Shown: positions 1 through 6,787, counted from the first letter of the stretch. The stretch: DNA of 8,340 nt from Candidatus Hydrogenedentota bacterium (GCA_023145975.1 JAGLCZ010000307.1:1-8340); one strand, 5' to 3'. Notes: generated by a model not told the origin, from the sequence alone. Numbers and translations: made by a program.

Positions 1-1075
1 CATGGGTCATGGTAGAACCACCATTATCAGCTAAGGGACCAATATTCGGGTCACCCCCTGTAATATTATTAGTGGTTACGCCGGTTATTGTCGCACCCGT
101 TATATCCTCGATCAAGTTGTAATCCAAAGAATTCACAGTACCTGAAATATCAACATCCATGGGAGCATTGTTGTTGGCAATGATACACGCCTGTAGATCG
201 GGTGCTGCAGCACCGCCTGCAATTATTCCACCGCCATCGTTTCCCGCCACGTTCGAAGCAACCGTAAGGTGGCGTAAAGTGGCAGTGCTTGCCGCTGCAA
301 TATCCACACTGATTCCACCGCCTTGATTCGCATTATTTCCGCTAACGGTGCTGTTAGTTGTGTAGCTGTCTATGCCGGGAGCGGAAAAATTAAATGAAAT
401 CCCCCCACCGTTTCCTGTTGCTGTATTTGCGCTGACAGTGCAATTAGTAGTCCATGCAGCACAATCGAAGAAGTACATGCCACCACCATCCGCCGCCAGA
501 TTACCGGATACGGTATTCTGGGAAAAATTCGTGCTTCCGCCGATCATATAAACACCGCCACCACCACCCGCGGCCGTATTACCAAAAATATCACATTGCC
601 AAAAGTCTGAAACTGCCTGATCGCTGTATACAGCCCCGCCCGCACCTGCAACGGCAATATTATCTACAAAAACACAATTGCTAACACTAAGAATAGTAGC
701 TGCCCCAGAACAAAGGACGGCGCCGCCATCGCCAACCACATTACCATGACGAATGGTAAGCCCTCGTAATGTTACCCGTCCGCTGGTTACCGAGAATATG
801 CGATCCGTTGCAGTACCCGCTGTTACATCCGCCTGAATAATATGATCCGCGGGGTCCCCCCAGTTTTGGGCAGATATGGTTAGATCCTGAGTGATAACCA
901 ACCCTGATTCCGTATAGGTCCCCGGTTCAATTGCAATTTGATCCATTATTGTCGCCGCAGCAATAGCCGCAGCAATGGTAGGCTGGTCTGTAGGAACCAG
1001 TATAACTGCACCAAAAGCGGATAAGGATAACAACATCGATCCACAGATCATCACGGTAAGAAAATACGCTTTCAT
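1..1075 (-). CDS. Exported right-handed beta-helix protein with choice-of-anchor Q type motif (C-terminus cut off by window edge)
   Basis: Reading from the ATG at 1075 to the left edge gives 358 residues with no stop. Residues 1-22 are a signal peptide (basic start, hydrophobic core, small residues near FGA), so the protein is exported. Residues 110-290 carry repeated rungs ending in Gly-Gly-Gly-(Ile/Val/Met), alternating with Asn- and Thr/Ser-rich turns (for example GNGGGISF near 221-228), the pattern of parallel beta-helix and polymorphic outer-membrane repeats. Near the edge, residues 341-358 read DPNIGPLADNGGSTMTH, which matches the 'DPxLGPLADNGGPTxTHAL' core seen in choice-of-anchor Q domain proteins; such domains usually sit just before a C-terminal surface anchor, which would lie outside this window. 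GAAGGAG at 1082-1088, six bases before the ATG, fixes the start. Likely a surface or secreted adhesin-like or polysaccharide-contacting protein; no catalytic function can be assigned. Confidence 0.85.
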   Translation of the reverse strand, partial: MKAYFLTVMICGSMLLSLSAFGAVILVPTDQPTIAAAIAAATIMDQIAIEPGTYTESGLVITQDLTISAQNWGDPADHIIQADVTAGTATDRIFSVTSGRVTLRGLTIRHGNVVGDGGAVLCSGAATILSVSNCVFVDNIAVAGAGGAVYSDQAVSDFWQCDIFGNTAAGGGGGVYMIGGSTNFSQNTVSGNLAADGGGMYFFDCAAWTTNCTVSANTATGNGGGISFNFSAPGIDSYTTNSTVSGNNANQGGGISVDIAAASTATLRHLTVASNVAGNDGGGIIAGGAAAPDLQACIIANNNAPMDVDISGTVNSLDYNLIEDITGATITGVTTNNITGGDPNIGPLADNGGSTMTH

Positions 1076-1102
1076 GACACACTCCTTCTTTGGTTTCTCA
1101 TT

Positions 1103-1123
1103 CCGGCATATTCCCCGCGCCGG
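1103..1123 (-). repeat. Small GC-rich inverted repeat in the 5' leader of the beta-helix gene
   Basis: CCGGC at 1103-1107 and GCCGG at 1119-1123 can pair around an 11-base loop. It lies between the predicted promoter and the ribosome binding site of the beta-helix gene. No T-run follows on the minus strand, so it is not a standard terminator for metG; a leader hairpin or chance pairing are both possible. Confidence 0.25.
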
Positions 1124-1148
1124 CTAAAATCCTATCTCACATATAAAG

Positions 1149-1157
1149 AGTATACCA
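1149..1157 (-). promoter_or_regulatory. Predicted extended -10 promoter of the beta-helix gene
   Basis: On the minus strand the sequence reads TGG-TATACT (TGn plus a five-of-six -10 hexamer), 74 bases upstream of the start codon. No good -35 hexamer is present, which is tolerated by extended -10 promoters. This suggests the gene can be transcribed independently of metG. Prediction from motif only. Confidence 0.45.
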
Positions 1158-1166
1158 TATTTTTCA

Positions 1167-1178
1167 AAATCCGGATTT
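1167..1178. promoter_or_regulatory. Perfect 12-base palindrome just upstream of the -10, candidate operator
   Basis: AAATCCGGATTT is its own reverse complement and sits ten bases upstream of the extended -10 element of the beta-helix gene, where an activator or repressor dimer could bind. Position and symmetry are observed; regulatory function is inferred. Confidence 0.25.
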
Positions 1179-1228
1179 CAGGACTGCGTATACGAAAGTA
1201 CACAACCCAAGCGATCATTTCACCAGAT

Positions 1229-2974
1229 TCAAAATGCTTCCCCGCGCAAATGTGCTTCAGCGAGTTCGGCAATGCGGTCTTTATCGATTTTCGGGAATAG
1301 CGCGGTCGGGGTCTGCAAAGAGCTTCCCGCAGGTAAAAGCGTCTTCGCTTCAACCCATGCATCCTCGCCCCCTTCCGGTCCATTCTCCGGCAAAGTCAGA
1401 TTCAATATGGCAGCCAGATTCGCTGCCCCTTCGGGCATAAAAGGAACCATGGCATAACATAATGCCTTCACCACCTGACAGCATACATACAGGCTGGTGC
1501 CGGTACGCTCCATATCGGTTTTACGCGTCACCCAGGGTTTCATGGCATCAAAATACACATTCGCTTTACGCCCTAAGTCGATAAAACGTTCGAGAGCCTG
1601 TCGAAACCTAAATTCCTCCAGGGATTCAGCAATAGCTTCCAACTGCTGCGATATGGCATCAAGCATCTCCTGATCCGCATCTTCCAATGAACCCGCCGGC
1701 GGTACACATCCCTCAAAGTTCTTCACTGTCATGGTCAAACAACGGTGTACAAAATTTCCCACAACATTACACAATTCGCCATTGTAACGATTCATGAACT
1801 CGTCCCAATCAAAATCGGAGTCTTTGCTTTCCGGGGCAATAGCACAGAGATAATAGCGGATAGCGTCCACAGGAAGATTTTCCAATGCCCAACGCACACT
1901 AATCATATTCCCCCGTGATTTGGAACCCTTTTCCGACTGACCGGTCTGCCGATTAAATATATTCAGGTATTCGTTACCCACCACCTGATCCGCAAGAATA
2001 TAGTCCGGCTGCCCCATGCTCATAGCAGGGAAAATAACGGCATGAAAAGGAACGTTATCCTTGCCGATAAAATGGACCATACGTGTGCCGGCATCTTTCC
2101 ACCACACTTCCCAGCCGTGCTCATCGTTCATCGTATCCAATGCCCACTGGCGCGTGTTGGTTACATACCCTATGGGCGCATCAAACCACACGTAGATACG
2201 CTTGCCGACAGCATCCTCATCCTCAAGCGGAATAGGAACACCCCAGTCGGTATCACGGGTAATGCAGCGGCTGCGCAAATCATTTGCCCACCCATAAGCA
2301 ATCCCCTTCACATTAGCGCGCCACTCGGGATGCCCGTCTAACCAAGCATTCAACGGTTCGCCAAACTTGGGCAGATCAAGAAACCAATGCCGCGACTTAC
2401 GCAATATAGGCGACGACGTATCACCGGGGATATTGGCTCGAGGTTCTACTAATTCATGGGCAGCATACTGAGAACCACAGCTTTCACATTCGTCACCATC
2501 AGCTTCGACATAGCCGCACTTGGGACATACCCCCTTCACATAGCGGTCAGGAAGGAACCGTTCGAGTTGTGGTGAATACCATAGTTCCATCTCCTTCGTG
2601 TGAATATACCCACCTTCATCGAGTACTTTGAAAAACTGCTGTGTTGTATCCACATGCAGCGGCCATGAAGTACGCCCATAAATGTCGTAGGAAATCCCCA
2701 GTTTTCGGAACGCATCGGCATTCGCTGTATGGTAGCGATCAATGACCTCCTTCGGACTAATCTTTTCTTTCAGAGCCGTCAGGGTAATGGGAACACCATG
2801 TTCATCAGATCCGCCCACATACAGAGTTTTCACGCCACGAAAACGTAAATAACGCACATAAATATCCGCAGGCAAATAGGCACCTGCAATATGACCCAAA
2901 TGGATATATCCGTTGGCATAAGGCAGTGCACTCGTTACCAGCGTACGTTCAAATGTTGTGCTCGTTTTTTCCAT
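1229..2974 (-). CDS. metG: Methionyl-tRNA synthetase (MetRS), short form
   Basis: Cytoplasmic class I aminoacyl-tRNA synthetase that joins methionine to tRNA-Met using ATP. In the 581-residue product: the HIGH signature appears as HLGH (25-28), a single zinc knuckle as CPKC and CESC (C150, C153, C163, C166), catalytic-core blocks YVWFDAPIGY (261-270) and HFIGKDN (301-307), the KMSKS loop as KGSKS (349-353), and the anticodon-domain residues as N407 and P480-W481. The second zinc knuckle of some MetRS is absent, as in the E. coli type. The protein ends shortly after LFPKI, so the C-terminal EMAP/OB-fold tRNA-binding domain found in the longer (about 670-residue) E. coli and Bacillus enzymes is missing. 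AGAAGGA at 2981-2987 favours the ATG at 2974 (6-base spacing) over the adjacent ATG at 2977 (3 bases) or the one at 3001, which lies upstream of this site. Confidence 0.95.
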   Translation of the reverse strand: MEKTSTTFERTLVTSALPYANGYIHLGHIAGAYLPADIYVRYLRFRGVKTLYVGGSDEHGVPITLTALKEKISPKEVIDRYHTANADAFRKLGISYDIYGRTSWPLHVDTTQQFFKVLDEGGYIHTKEMELWYSPQLERFLPDRYVKGVCPKCGYVEADGDECESCGSQYAAHELVEPRANIPGDTSSPILRKSRHWFLDLPKFGEPLNAWLDGHPEWRANVKGIAYGWANDLRSRCITRDTDWGVPIPLEDEDAVGKRIYVWFDAPIGYVTNTRQWALDTMNDEHGWEVWWKDAGTRMVHFIGKDNVPFHAVIFPAMSMGQPDYILADQVVGNEYLNIFNRQTGQSEKGSKSRGNMISVRWALENLPVDAIRYYLCAIAPESKDSDFDWDEFMNRYNGELCNVVGNFVHRCLTMTVKNFEGCVPPAGSLEDADQEMLDAISQQLEAIAESLEEFRFRQALERFIDLGRKANVYFDAMKPWVTRKTDMERTGTSLYVCCQVVKALCYAMVPFMPEGAANLAAILNLTLPENGPEGGEDAWVEAKTLLPAGSSLQTPTALFPKIDKDRIAELAEAHLRGEAF

Positions 2975-3044
2975 CATATATCCTTCTGTTACAGGAAACA
3001 TGCACCTGCTCAGTTGTATTTATTTTGCCGTCCACCCTCATCAT

Positions 3045-3075
3045 ATTATACCTGCAACAGGGGTAGTTTACTCAA
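3045..3075 (-). promoter_or_regulatory. Predicted sigma70-type promoter of metG
   Basis: A perfect -10 hexamer TATAAT is on the minus strand at 3045-3050, with TTGAGT at 3070-3075 as a possible -35 (19-base spacer, longer than ideal). The implied transcript would have a leader of roughly 60 bases before metG. Motif-based prediction. Confidence 0.45.
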
Positions 3076-3082
3076 CGCAAGT

Positions 3083-3110
3083 CGAGATCATGCTTTTTTA
3101 TTTTATCTCG
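3083..3110. repeat. Imperfect hairpin-forming inverted repeat in the metG/esterase divergent region
   Basis: CGAGAT (3083-3088) and ATCTCG (3105-3110) are exact reverse complements separated by a 16-base T-rich loop. It sits between the two divergent promoters. Could be a regulator site or chance; too weak for a terminator. Confidence 0.2.
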
Positions 3111-3141
3111 TGCTGCTGCACTAAGTATCCCTATCCGATTG

Positions 3142-3150
3142 TGCTACAAT
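3142..3150 (+). promoter_or_regulatory. Predicted extended -10 promoter of the esterase gene
   Basis: TGC-TACAAT matches the extended -10 form TGn-TAtAAT, 54 bases upstream of the esterase ATG. No convincing -35 is visible. The TACAATAA octamer here recurs ahead of arsR and the permease. Confidence 0.45.
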
Positions 3151-3203
3151 AATCCATTGGACTTTTCTATTACCCTATGGAACCTTGTCAAAAGGAGACA
3201 CTC

Positions 3204-4652
3204 ATGAACAAACGTGTTTTTACTGCTGCATTGCTTCTTAGCCTGATGTTGTCACTGAGTACCCGTGCTGGATTAACGGTTACGAAAGGACTGGCTGCCT
3301 ATCAGGTGCTGCAATGTGATGAGAACGACACAGCGCAAGCCTCGTGTTCCGGTACATGGACTCAGGACGGGGATATGCCGGTGCAGGGTCGTCTTATGCA
3401 AGACAACGCTGTTGTGCTGGAGTGGCAGGATATTGGAACGACAGTCTCAGGAACTTGGCAGGGCGTACTGGAAGGCATTCCAGTAGGAGGTCCCTATACC
3501 ATTGAGTTACGTGCTGGAGATGATACCTGCCTGATAAATCCTGTGCTTGCAGGTGATTTATGGATACTGGCAGGGCAATCCAACATGCAGGGCGTGGGCA
3601 ATACAATAGACATGGTACCCCCTAACCCATCAGCACACATGCTTGCCATGAACGGCGTGTGGCGTACTGCATCCGACCCCCTGCACATCCTGCAGGAATC
3701 CATTGATCCGGTACATTACCGTCCCGAGAGTGAAGAAGAGCAGCGTAAAGCCGTTGAAGCGGCACGCAACTGGCCCAAAGGTGCAGGACTGGGCATGCCC
3801 TTTGCTATAGAGATGATACAGCGTACAGGGCGTCCTGTCGGCTTGGTTTGTACAGCCCACGGCGGTACTTCTATGGAACAGTGGAATCCTGACAAAAAGG
3901 AGATGGAAGGCGAATCGCTGTACGGTTCTATGCTGGCGCAGGTAAGACGGGCAGGCGGCAAGGTACATGGTGTTTTGTGGTACCAGGGAGAATCTGATGC
4001 AAACCCGGATGCAGCAGCAGTATTTCCGAAAAAATTTGAAACCCTTGTAGCGGCAATACGACAAGACCTGCACCAACCCGAGTTACCTTTCTATTATGTG
4101 CAGATTGGTCGTTTTACCCATCCCGACCCCAAACCCGGTCCGTGGAACCTGATACAGACTATGCAGCTTGCCGCTGAGAAAAGCATTCCCAACTCCGGCA
4201 TGGTCGCTTCAATAGATCTTGCTCTTGATGACCTTATTCACATTGGTACTCCGGGATTGAAACGGCTGGGTGTGCGCCTGGCAAATTTAGTTGCGCATGA
4301 TTTATACGATGGTACTGTTCTTGCAGGTCCGCGCCCCGAAAACGCCTCCTATATAGATACTCCTTACGGCAAACAGATACATGTCACCTTTTCCGGTGTA
4401 AATGAGCGGCTGGCGGCACAGGGTCGCCCCGTCGGTTTTAGTATCAGCAGCGGTTCGGAAGGCGATACCGTTCCTTTTCTATACAAAGTCGAGCTGCCTG
4501 AAGATGCGCCTGATACAGCGATCCTGTGGGTACATGAACTTCCGAAAAACCCCCAGGTCTGGTATGGTCGCGGACTGGACCCATGCGCCAATATCACCGA
4601 CGAGGCGGACATGGCAGTCCCGGTTTTCGGTCCACTGCCAGTGATAAAATAA
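3204..4652 (+). CDS. Secreted sialate O-acetylesterase family (SGNH-type) hydrolase
   Basis: A 482-residue exported esterase predicted to remove O-acetyl groups from sialic acids or other acetylated glycans. Residues 1-22 form a signal peptide. The catalytic domain shows block I as LAGQSNMQG with nucleophile Ser126, then HGGTSMEQW (219-227), the family signature VLWYQGESDA (257-266), and the Asp-x-x-His element D343-x-x-H346 followed by the typical GLKRLGVRLA stretch. Residues 25-115 and about 385-482 look like beta-sandwich flanks, as is usual in this family. AAGGAG at 3192-3197, six bases before the ATG at 3204, sets the start; the in-frame ATG at 3177 lies upstream of that site. It stands alone between metG and arsR, with no sialic-acid transport or catabolism genes next to it, so acetylated plant or host polysaccharide (xylan-esterase-like activity) is an equally reasonable substrate. 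Confidence 0.88.
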   Translation: MNKRVFTAALLLSLMLSLSTRAGLTVTKGLAAYQVLQCDENDTAQASCSGTWTQDGDMPVQGRLMQDNAVVLEWQDIGTTVSGTWQGVLEGIPVGGPYTIELRAGDDTCLINPVLAGDLWILAGQSNMQGVGNTIDMVPPNPSAHMLAMNGVWRTASDPLHILQESIDPVHYRPESEEEQRKAVEAARNWPKGAGLGMPFAIEMIQRTGRPVGLVCTAHGGTSMEQWNPDKKEMEGESLYGSMLAQVRRAGGKVHGVLWYQGESDANPDAAAVFPKKFETLVAAIRQDLHQPELPFYYVQIGRFTHPDPKPGPWNLIQTMQLAAEKSIPNSGMVASIDLALDDLIHIGTPGLKRLGVRLANLVAHDLYDGTVLAGPRPENASYIDTPYGKQIHVTFSGVNERLAAQGRPVGFSISSGSEGDTVPFLYKVELPEDAPDTAILWVHELPKNPQVWYGRGLDPCANITDEADMAVPVFGPLPVIK

Positions 4653-4679
4653 ATAAGTAGTAATAAAGCTGATATAAAA

Positions 4680-4687
4680 CGTATACG
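4680..4687. promoter_or_regulatory. CGTATACG palindrome, candidate ArsR operator
   Basis: A perfect 8-base palindrome located 23 bases upstream of the likely -10 of arsR, thus overlapping its -35 zone. ArsR/SmtB repressors normally bind symmetric sites over their own promoters, so the position fits autoregulation. The same octamer also occurs at 1187-1194, where no arsenic gene is present, which weakens a specific ArsR assignment. Confidence 0.25.
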
Positions 4688-4709
4688 CATTGTCTACCGA
4701 CAGCTTGCT

Positions 4710-4715
4710 TACAAT
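4710..4715 (+). promoter_or_regulatory. Predicted -10 element of arsR
   Basis: TACAAT, 25 bases ahead of the arsR start. There is no strong -35 hexamer at 16-18 bases upstream. The short distance gives a leader of about 20 bases, consistent with the ribosome binding sequence AGGA at 4727-4730. Confidence 0.35.
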
Positions 4716-4740
4716 AACTCCAAACCAGGATAGTTTCTCA

Positions 4741-5061
4741 ATGGATGATAAAACACACCGTTGGTGCGCTTCCCGTGCCACTGTATTCAAGGCACTTGGG
4801 CATCCCACCCGTGTGTTCATTGTACAGGAACTTTCCAAGGGAGAAGAATGCGTCTGTCATTTGACTGAAAAAATAGGCGCAGATATATCTACAGTTTCCA
4901 AGCATCTCGCTATCCTCAAATCGGCAGGCATTGTCAGCGACGACAAAAGAGGGCTTCAGGTGTTCTACAAACTTCGCATGCCCTGTGTCCTCGGCGTTTT
5001 CGGCTGCGTGGACAAAATCATGGCAGAAGACCTGCGTGATCGGGAATCGCTTATCCGTTAA
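4741..5061 (+). CDS. arsR: ArsR/SmtB-family metalloid-responsive repressor
   Basis: A 106-residue winged-helix repressor that would leave its operator when As(III), Sb(III) or a related soft metalloid binds. The DNA-binding core starts with FKALGHPTRVFIVQEL (16-31), and DISTVSKHLAILK (48-60) is the recognition helix. GEECVCHL (34-41) supplies C37 and C39, the CVC motif of classic ArsR thiolate sites. Two further cysteines in PCVLGVFGC (C82, C89) and one near the N-terminus (C9) could complete a different site. The ATG at 4741 is preferred: AGGA at 4727-4730 lies 10 bases upstream, while the in-frame TTG at 4690 has no ribosome binding site. It is followed after 128 bases by the permease and redox genes, which it probably controls along with itself. 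The metal specificity is inferred from the motif and neighbours. Confidence 0.9.
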   Translation: MDDKTHRWCASRATVFKALGHPTRVFIVQELSKGEECVCHLTEKIGADISTVSKHLAILKSAGIVSDDKRGLQVFYKLRMPCVLGVFGCVDKIMAEDLRDRESLIR

Positions 5062-5096
5062 GAATTGAAATATTTTACCCCTAGGTGCTGTTTCTC

Positions 5097-5136
5097 TTGA
5101 CATACTATTTGGCTGTTTGGCAAAATACCCTACAAT
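5097..5136 (+). promoter_or_regulatory. Possible internal promoter(s) between arsR and the permease
   Basis: TTGACA at 5097-5102 is a perfect -35 hexamer; with an 18-base spacer it meets CAAAAT (5121-5126, four of six). Alternatively TTGGCT (5109-5114) with a 16-base spacer meets TACAAT (5131-5136). Either would give the permease and redox genes a start site separate from arsR. Which one is used, if any, cannot be decided from sequence. Confidence 0.4.
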
Positions 5137-5171
5137 AAGACTTGGGATCGCCCATAAATAAGGTTCAATAT

Positions 5172-5181
5172 ACCAGGATAG
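5172..5181 (+). promoter_or_regulatory. Ribosome-binding leader ACCAGGATAG, deciding the permease start
   Basis: AGGA (5175-5178) precedes the ATG at 5190 by 11 bases. The identical decamer lies at 4724-4733, 7 bases before the arsR ATG, with its AGGA 10 bases from the start. The match supports the ATG at 5190 over the in-frame TTG at 5142. Confidence 0.45.
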
Positions 5182-5189
5182 ATCATGCT

Positions 5190-6491
5190 ATGGATTGGAA
5201 AAAAGAATGGAAATCACTGGCGGGATTGACCGCTGGCTTTTTGCTATGCTTCTTTCTCCCGCTGGGGTGGACACGGTTTGATACCTCCATAATGGAAGCG
5301 CTGCACCTGGCAAAGTGGTATGCCCGCGAACATGTGATACTGTGCCTGCTGCCCGCATTTTTCATTGCAGGAGCAATTTCGGTATTTTTAAGTCAGGCAT
5401 CCGTAATGAAATATCTGGGTGCAGGTGCCAATAAAGGAATCGCCTATGGCGTTGCCTCTGTTTCCGGAACAATTCTTGCCGTATGTTCCTGCACCGTTCT
5501 TCCTCTATTTGCAGGCATCTGGCGCATGGGTGCCGGACTGGGTCCTGCCATTGCCTTTCTTTATTCCGGTCCCGCTATAAATATACTTGCCATCATCCTG
5601 ACAGCGCGAATTCTTGGTCCGGAATTAGGGATTGCACGTGCCCTATTCGCCATCATCTTCAGTATAATCATCGGTTTGTGCATGCACTTCATTTACCGTC
5701 GTGAAGAACAAGAGAAAGCAAATGAGGCAGCACAGCTCCCGACAGAAGAACCAGTGCGTCCCTTATGGCAGACCCTACTGTATTTCACTATGATGATCGT
5801 AATCCTCGTATTTGCTAACTGGGCCAAGCCTTTGGAGGATAGCGGGCTGTGGGCACTCCTTTTTTCCTGGAAATGGGGTATTACTTCTGTTGCTGCAATT
5901 CTTTTCGGAGCACTGCTGGCACTATGGTTTGGAGTAAAGTGGTGGAAGATTATCGCGGCTGCAATACCGACAACGCTTGTGGCCTTTCTGCTGCCGCAGC
6001 AACCCATAGTGGCATTCGGTACCGGCATCGTTTCCTTAACAATTATCACCACCTCTGAAAAAGGTGAGCTCAAAGAATGGGGCGGCGCAAGCTGGGGATT
6101 TGCAAAACAAATCCTACCGCTGTTGTTTGCAGGCGTACTTGCAGCAGGCTTCCTGCTCGGTCGTCCTGAACACGAAGGTATGATCCCATCGGCATGGGTG
6201 GCACAACTGGTAGGCGGCAATTCGTTATGGGCCAACTTGTTTGCAGCGGTTGTAGGTGCATTCATGTATTTTGCCACACTAACAGAAGTCCCCATTTTAC
6301 AGGGGCTTATCAGCAGTGGTATGGGTAAAGGTCCAGCACTGGCACTCCTGTTGGCAGGTCCAGCGCTAAGCCTGCCCAATATGCTGGTCATACGCAGCGT
6401 GTTGGGAACACAAAAAACATTGGTCTATATATCCCTGGTTGTGGTCATGTCCACAATCAGCGGTCTACTCTTCGGAGCTCTGTATTCTTAA
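5190..6491 (+). CDS. ArsP/YraQ (DUF318) family inner-membrane permease
   Basis: A 433-residue polytopic membrane protein. The permease signature runs from C99-S100-C101 through TVLPLFAGIWRMGAGLGP and the conserved FLYSGPAINILAIILTARILG (123-143); the second half carries TLTEVPILQGL (363-373) and LLLAGPALSLPNMLVIRSVLG (386-406), a partial internal echo of the first motif. About ten hydrophobic segments are visible, with an acidic and basic cytoplasmic-looking loop at 169-192 (RREEQEKANEAAQ). ArsP of Campylobacter exports trivalent organoarsenicals, and its relatives are often found beside arsR; the present protein is longer than the roughly 300-350-residue members, the extra length lying between the two halves. 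Position after arsR and before thiol-redox genes supports a metalloid efflux role, and the CSC pair is the likely thiolate ligand. YraQ-type permeases include many members of unknown substrate, so substrate remains open. Start chosen at the ATG after AGGA. Confidence 0.85.
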   Translation: MDWKKEWKSLAGLTAGFLLCFFLPLGWTRFDTSIMEALHLAKWYAREHVILCLLPAFFIAGAISVFLSQASVMKYLGAGANKGIAYGVASVSGTILAVCSCTVLPLFAGIWRMGAGLGPAIAFLYSGPAINILAIILTARILGPELGIARALFAIIFSIIIGLCMHFIYRREEQEKANEAAQLPTEEPVRPLWQTLLYFTMMIVILVFANWAKPLEDSGLWALLFSWKWGITSVAAILFGALLALWFGVKWWKIIAAAIPTTLVAFLLPQQPIVAFGTGIVSLTIITTSEKGELKEWGGASWGFAKQILPLLFAGVLAAGFLLGRPEHEGMIPSAWVAQLVGGNSLWANLFAAVVGAFMYFATLTEVPILQGLISSGMGKGPALALLLAGPALSLPNMLVIRSVLGTQKTLVYISLVVVMSTISGLLFGALYS

Positions 6492-6510
6492 AACAACAAA
6501 GGAGAAAGAA

Positions 6511-6744
6511 ATGAAGCAGATCAAGATATTGGGAACGGGATGCGCCAAATGCAGCAAACTGGCAGAAAACACAAAAACAGCTGCAACTGAGCTTGGCATC
6601 GAATATGAAATTTCGAAGGTAACAGAAATCAGTGAGATCATGAAGTTTGGTGTCATGATAACGCCAGCCCTGGTAGTGAACGGTGATGTAAAAGTTGCAG
6701 GAAAAGTCCCCAAACCAGAAGATATCAAAAAACTTCTTTCGTAA
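6511..6744 (+). CDS. TM0996/MTH895-type small thioredoxin/glutaredoxin-like protein
   Basis: A 77-residue cytoplasmic thiol-redox protein with a minimal thioredoxin fold. It opens with beta strand MKQIKILGTG, the redox pair C11-A-K-C14 (GTGCAKC), a helix, strand EYEISKVTE, and the loop MITPALVVNG with cis-proline P52, then KVAGKVPKPEDIKKLL at the C-terminus. This is the compact 'redox-active disulfide protein 2' family, repeatedly found beside ArsR-regulated permeases. AAAGGAG at 6498-6504, six bases before the ATG, sets the start, only 19 bases after the permease stop, so they are almost surely cotranscribed. A likely role is to reduce a disulfide on the permease or an arsenical substrate in the cytoplasm; the partner is inferred. 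Confidence 0.9.
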   Translation: MKQIKILGTGCAKCSKLAENTKTAATELGIEYEISKVTEISEIMKFGVMITPALVVNGDVKVAGKVPKPEDIKKLLS

Positions 6745-6787
6745 TAATAACCGAAGCATTCTCCCAAAGTACGACAAGGATATTTCT

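Noticed and set aside
454..684. Plus-strand 76-codon frame in the beta-helix gene
   Set aside because: Rich in His, Arg and Tyr, as expected from antisense of Gly/Asn/Thr-rich repeats; the minus strand reads openly through it.
2978..3203. T-box or other riboswitch leader for metG
   Set aside because: The predicted leader is about 60 bases with no stem-antiterminator structure; no T-box sequence is visible.
3630..4076. Minus-strand frame of 148 codons opposite the esterase
   Set aside because: Antisense to a gene with clear catalytic blocks; no recognisable family, no start signal.
4690..4740. Upstream TTG start for arsR at 4690
   Set aside because: No ribosome binding site precedes it and it would overlap the predicted promoter; the ATG at 4741 fits family length.
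5109..5122. Possible sigma54 promoter (TTGGCTGTTTGGCA)
   Set aside because: The GG and GC elements are seven bases apart rather than the required ten.
5142..5189. Upstream TTG start for the permease at 5142
   Set aside because: No ribosome binding site, and it adds 16 residues with no family match before the usual N-terminus.
5693..6391. Long minus-strand reading frame (232 codons) opposite the permease
   Set aside because: It is fully antisense to the well-supported permease, has no ribosome binding site, and its composition is that of a complement of hydrophobic codons.
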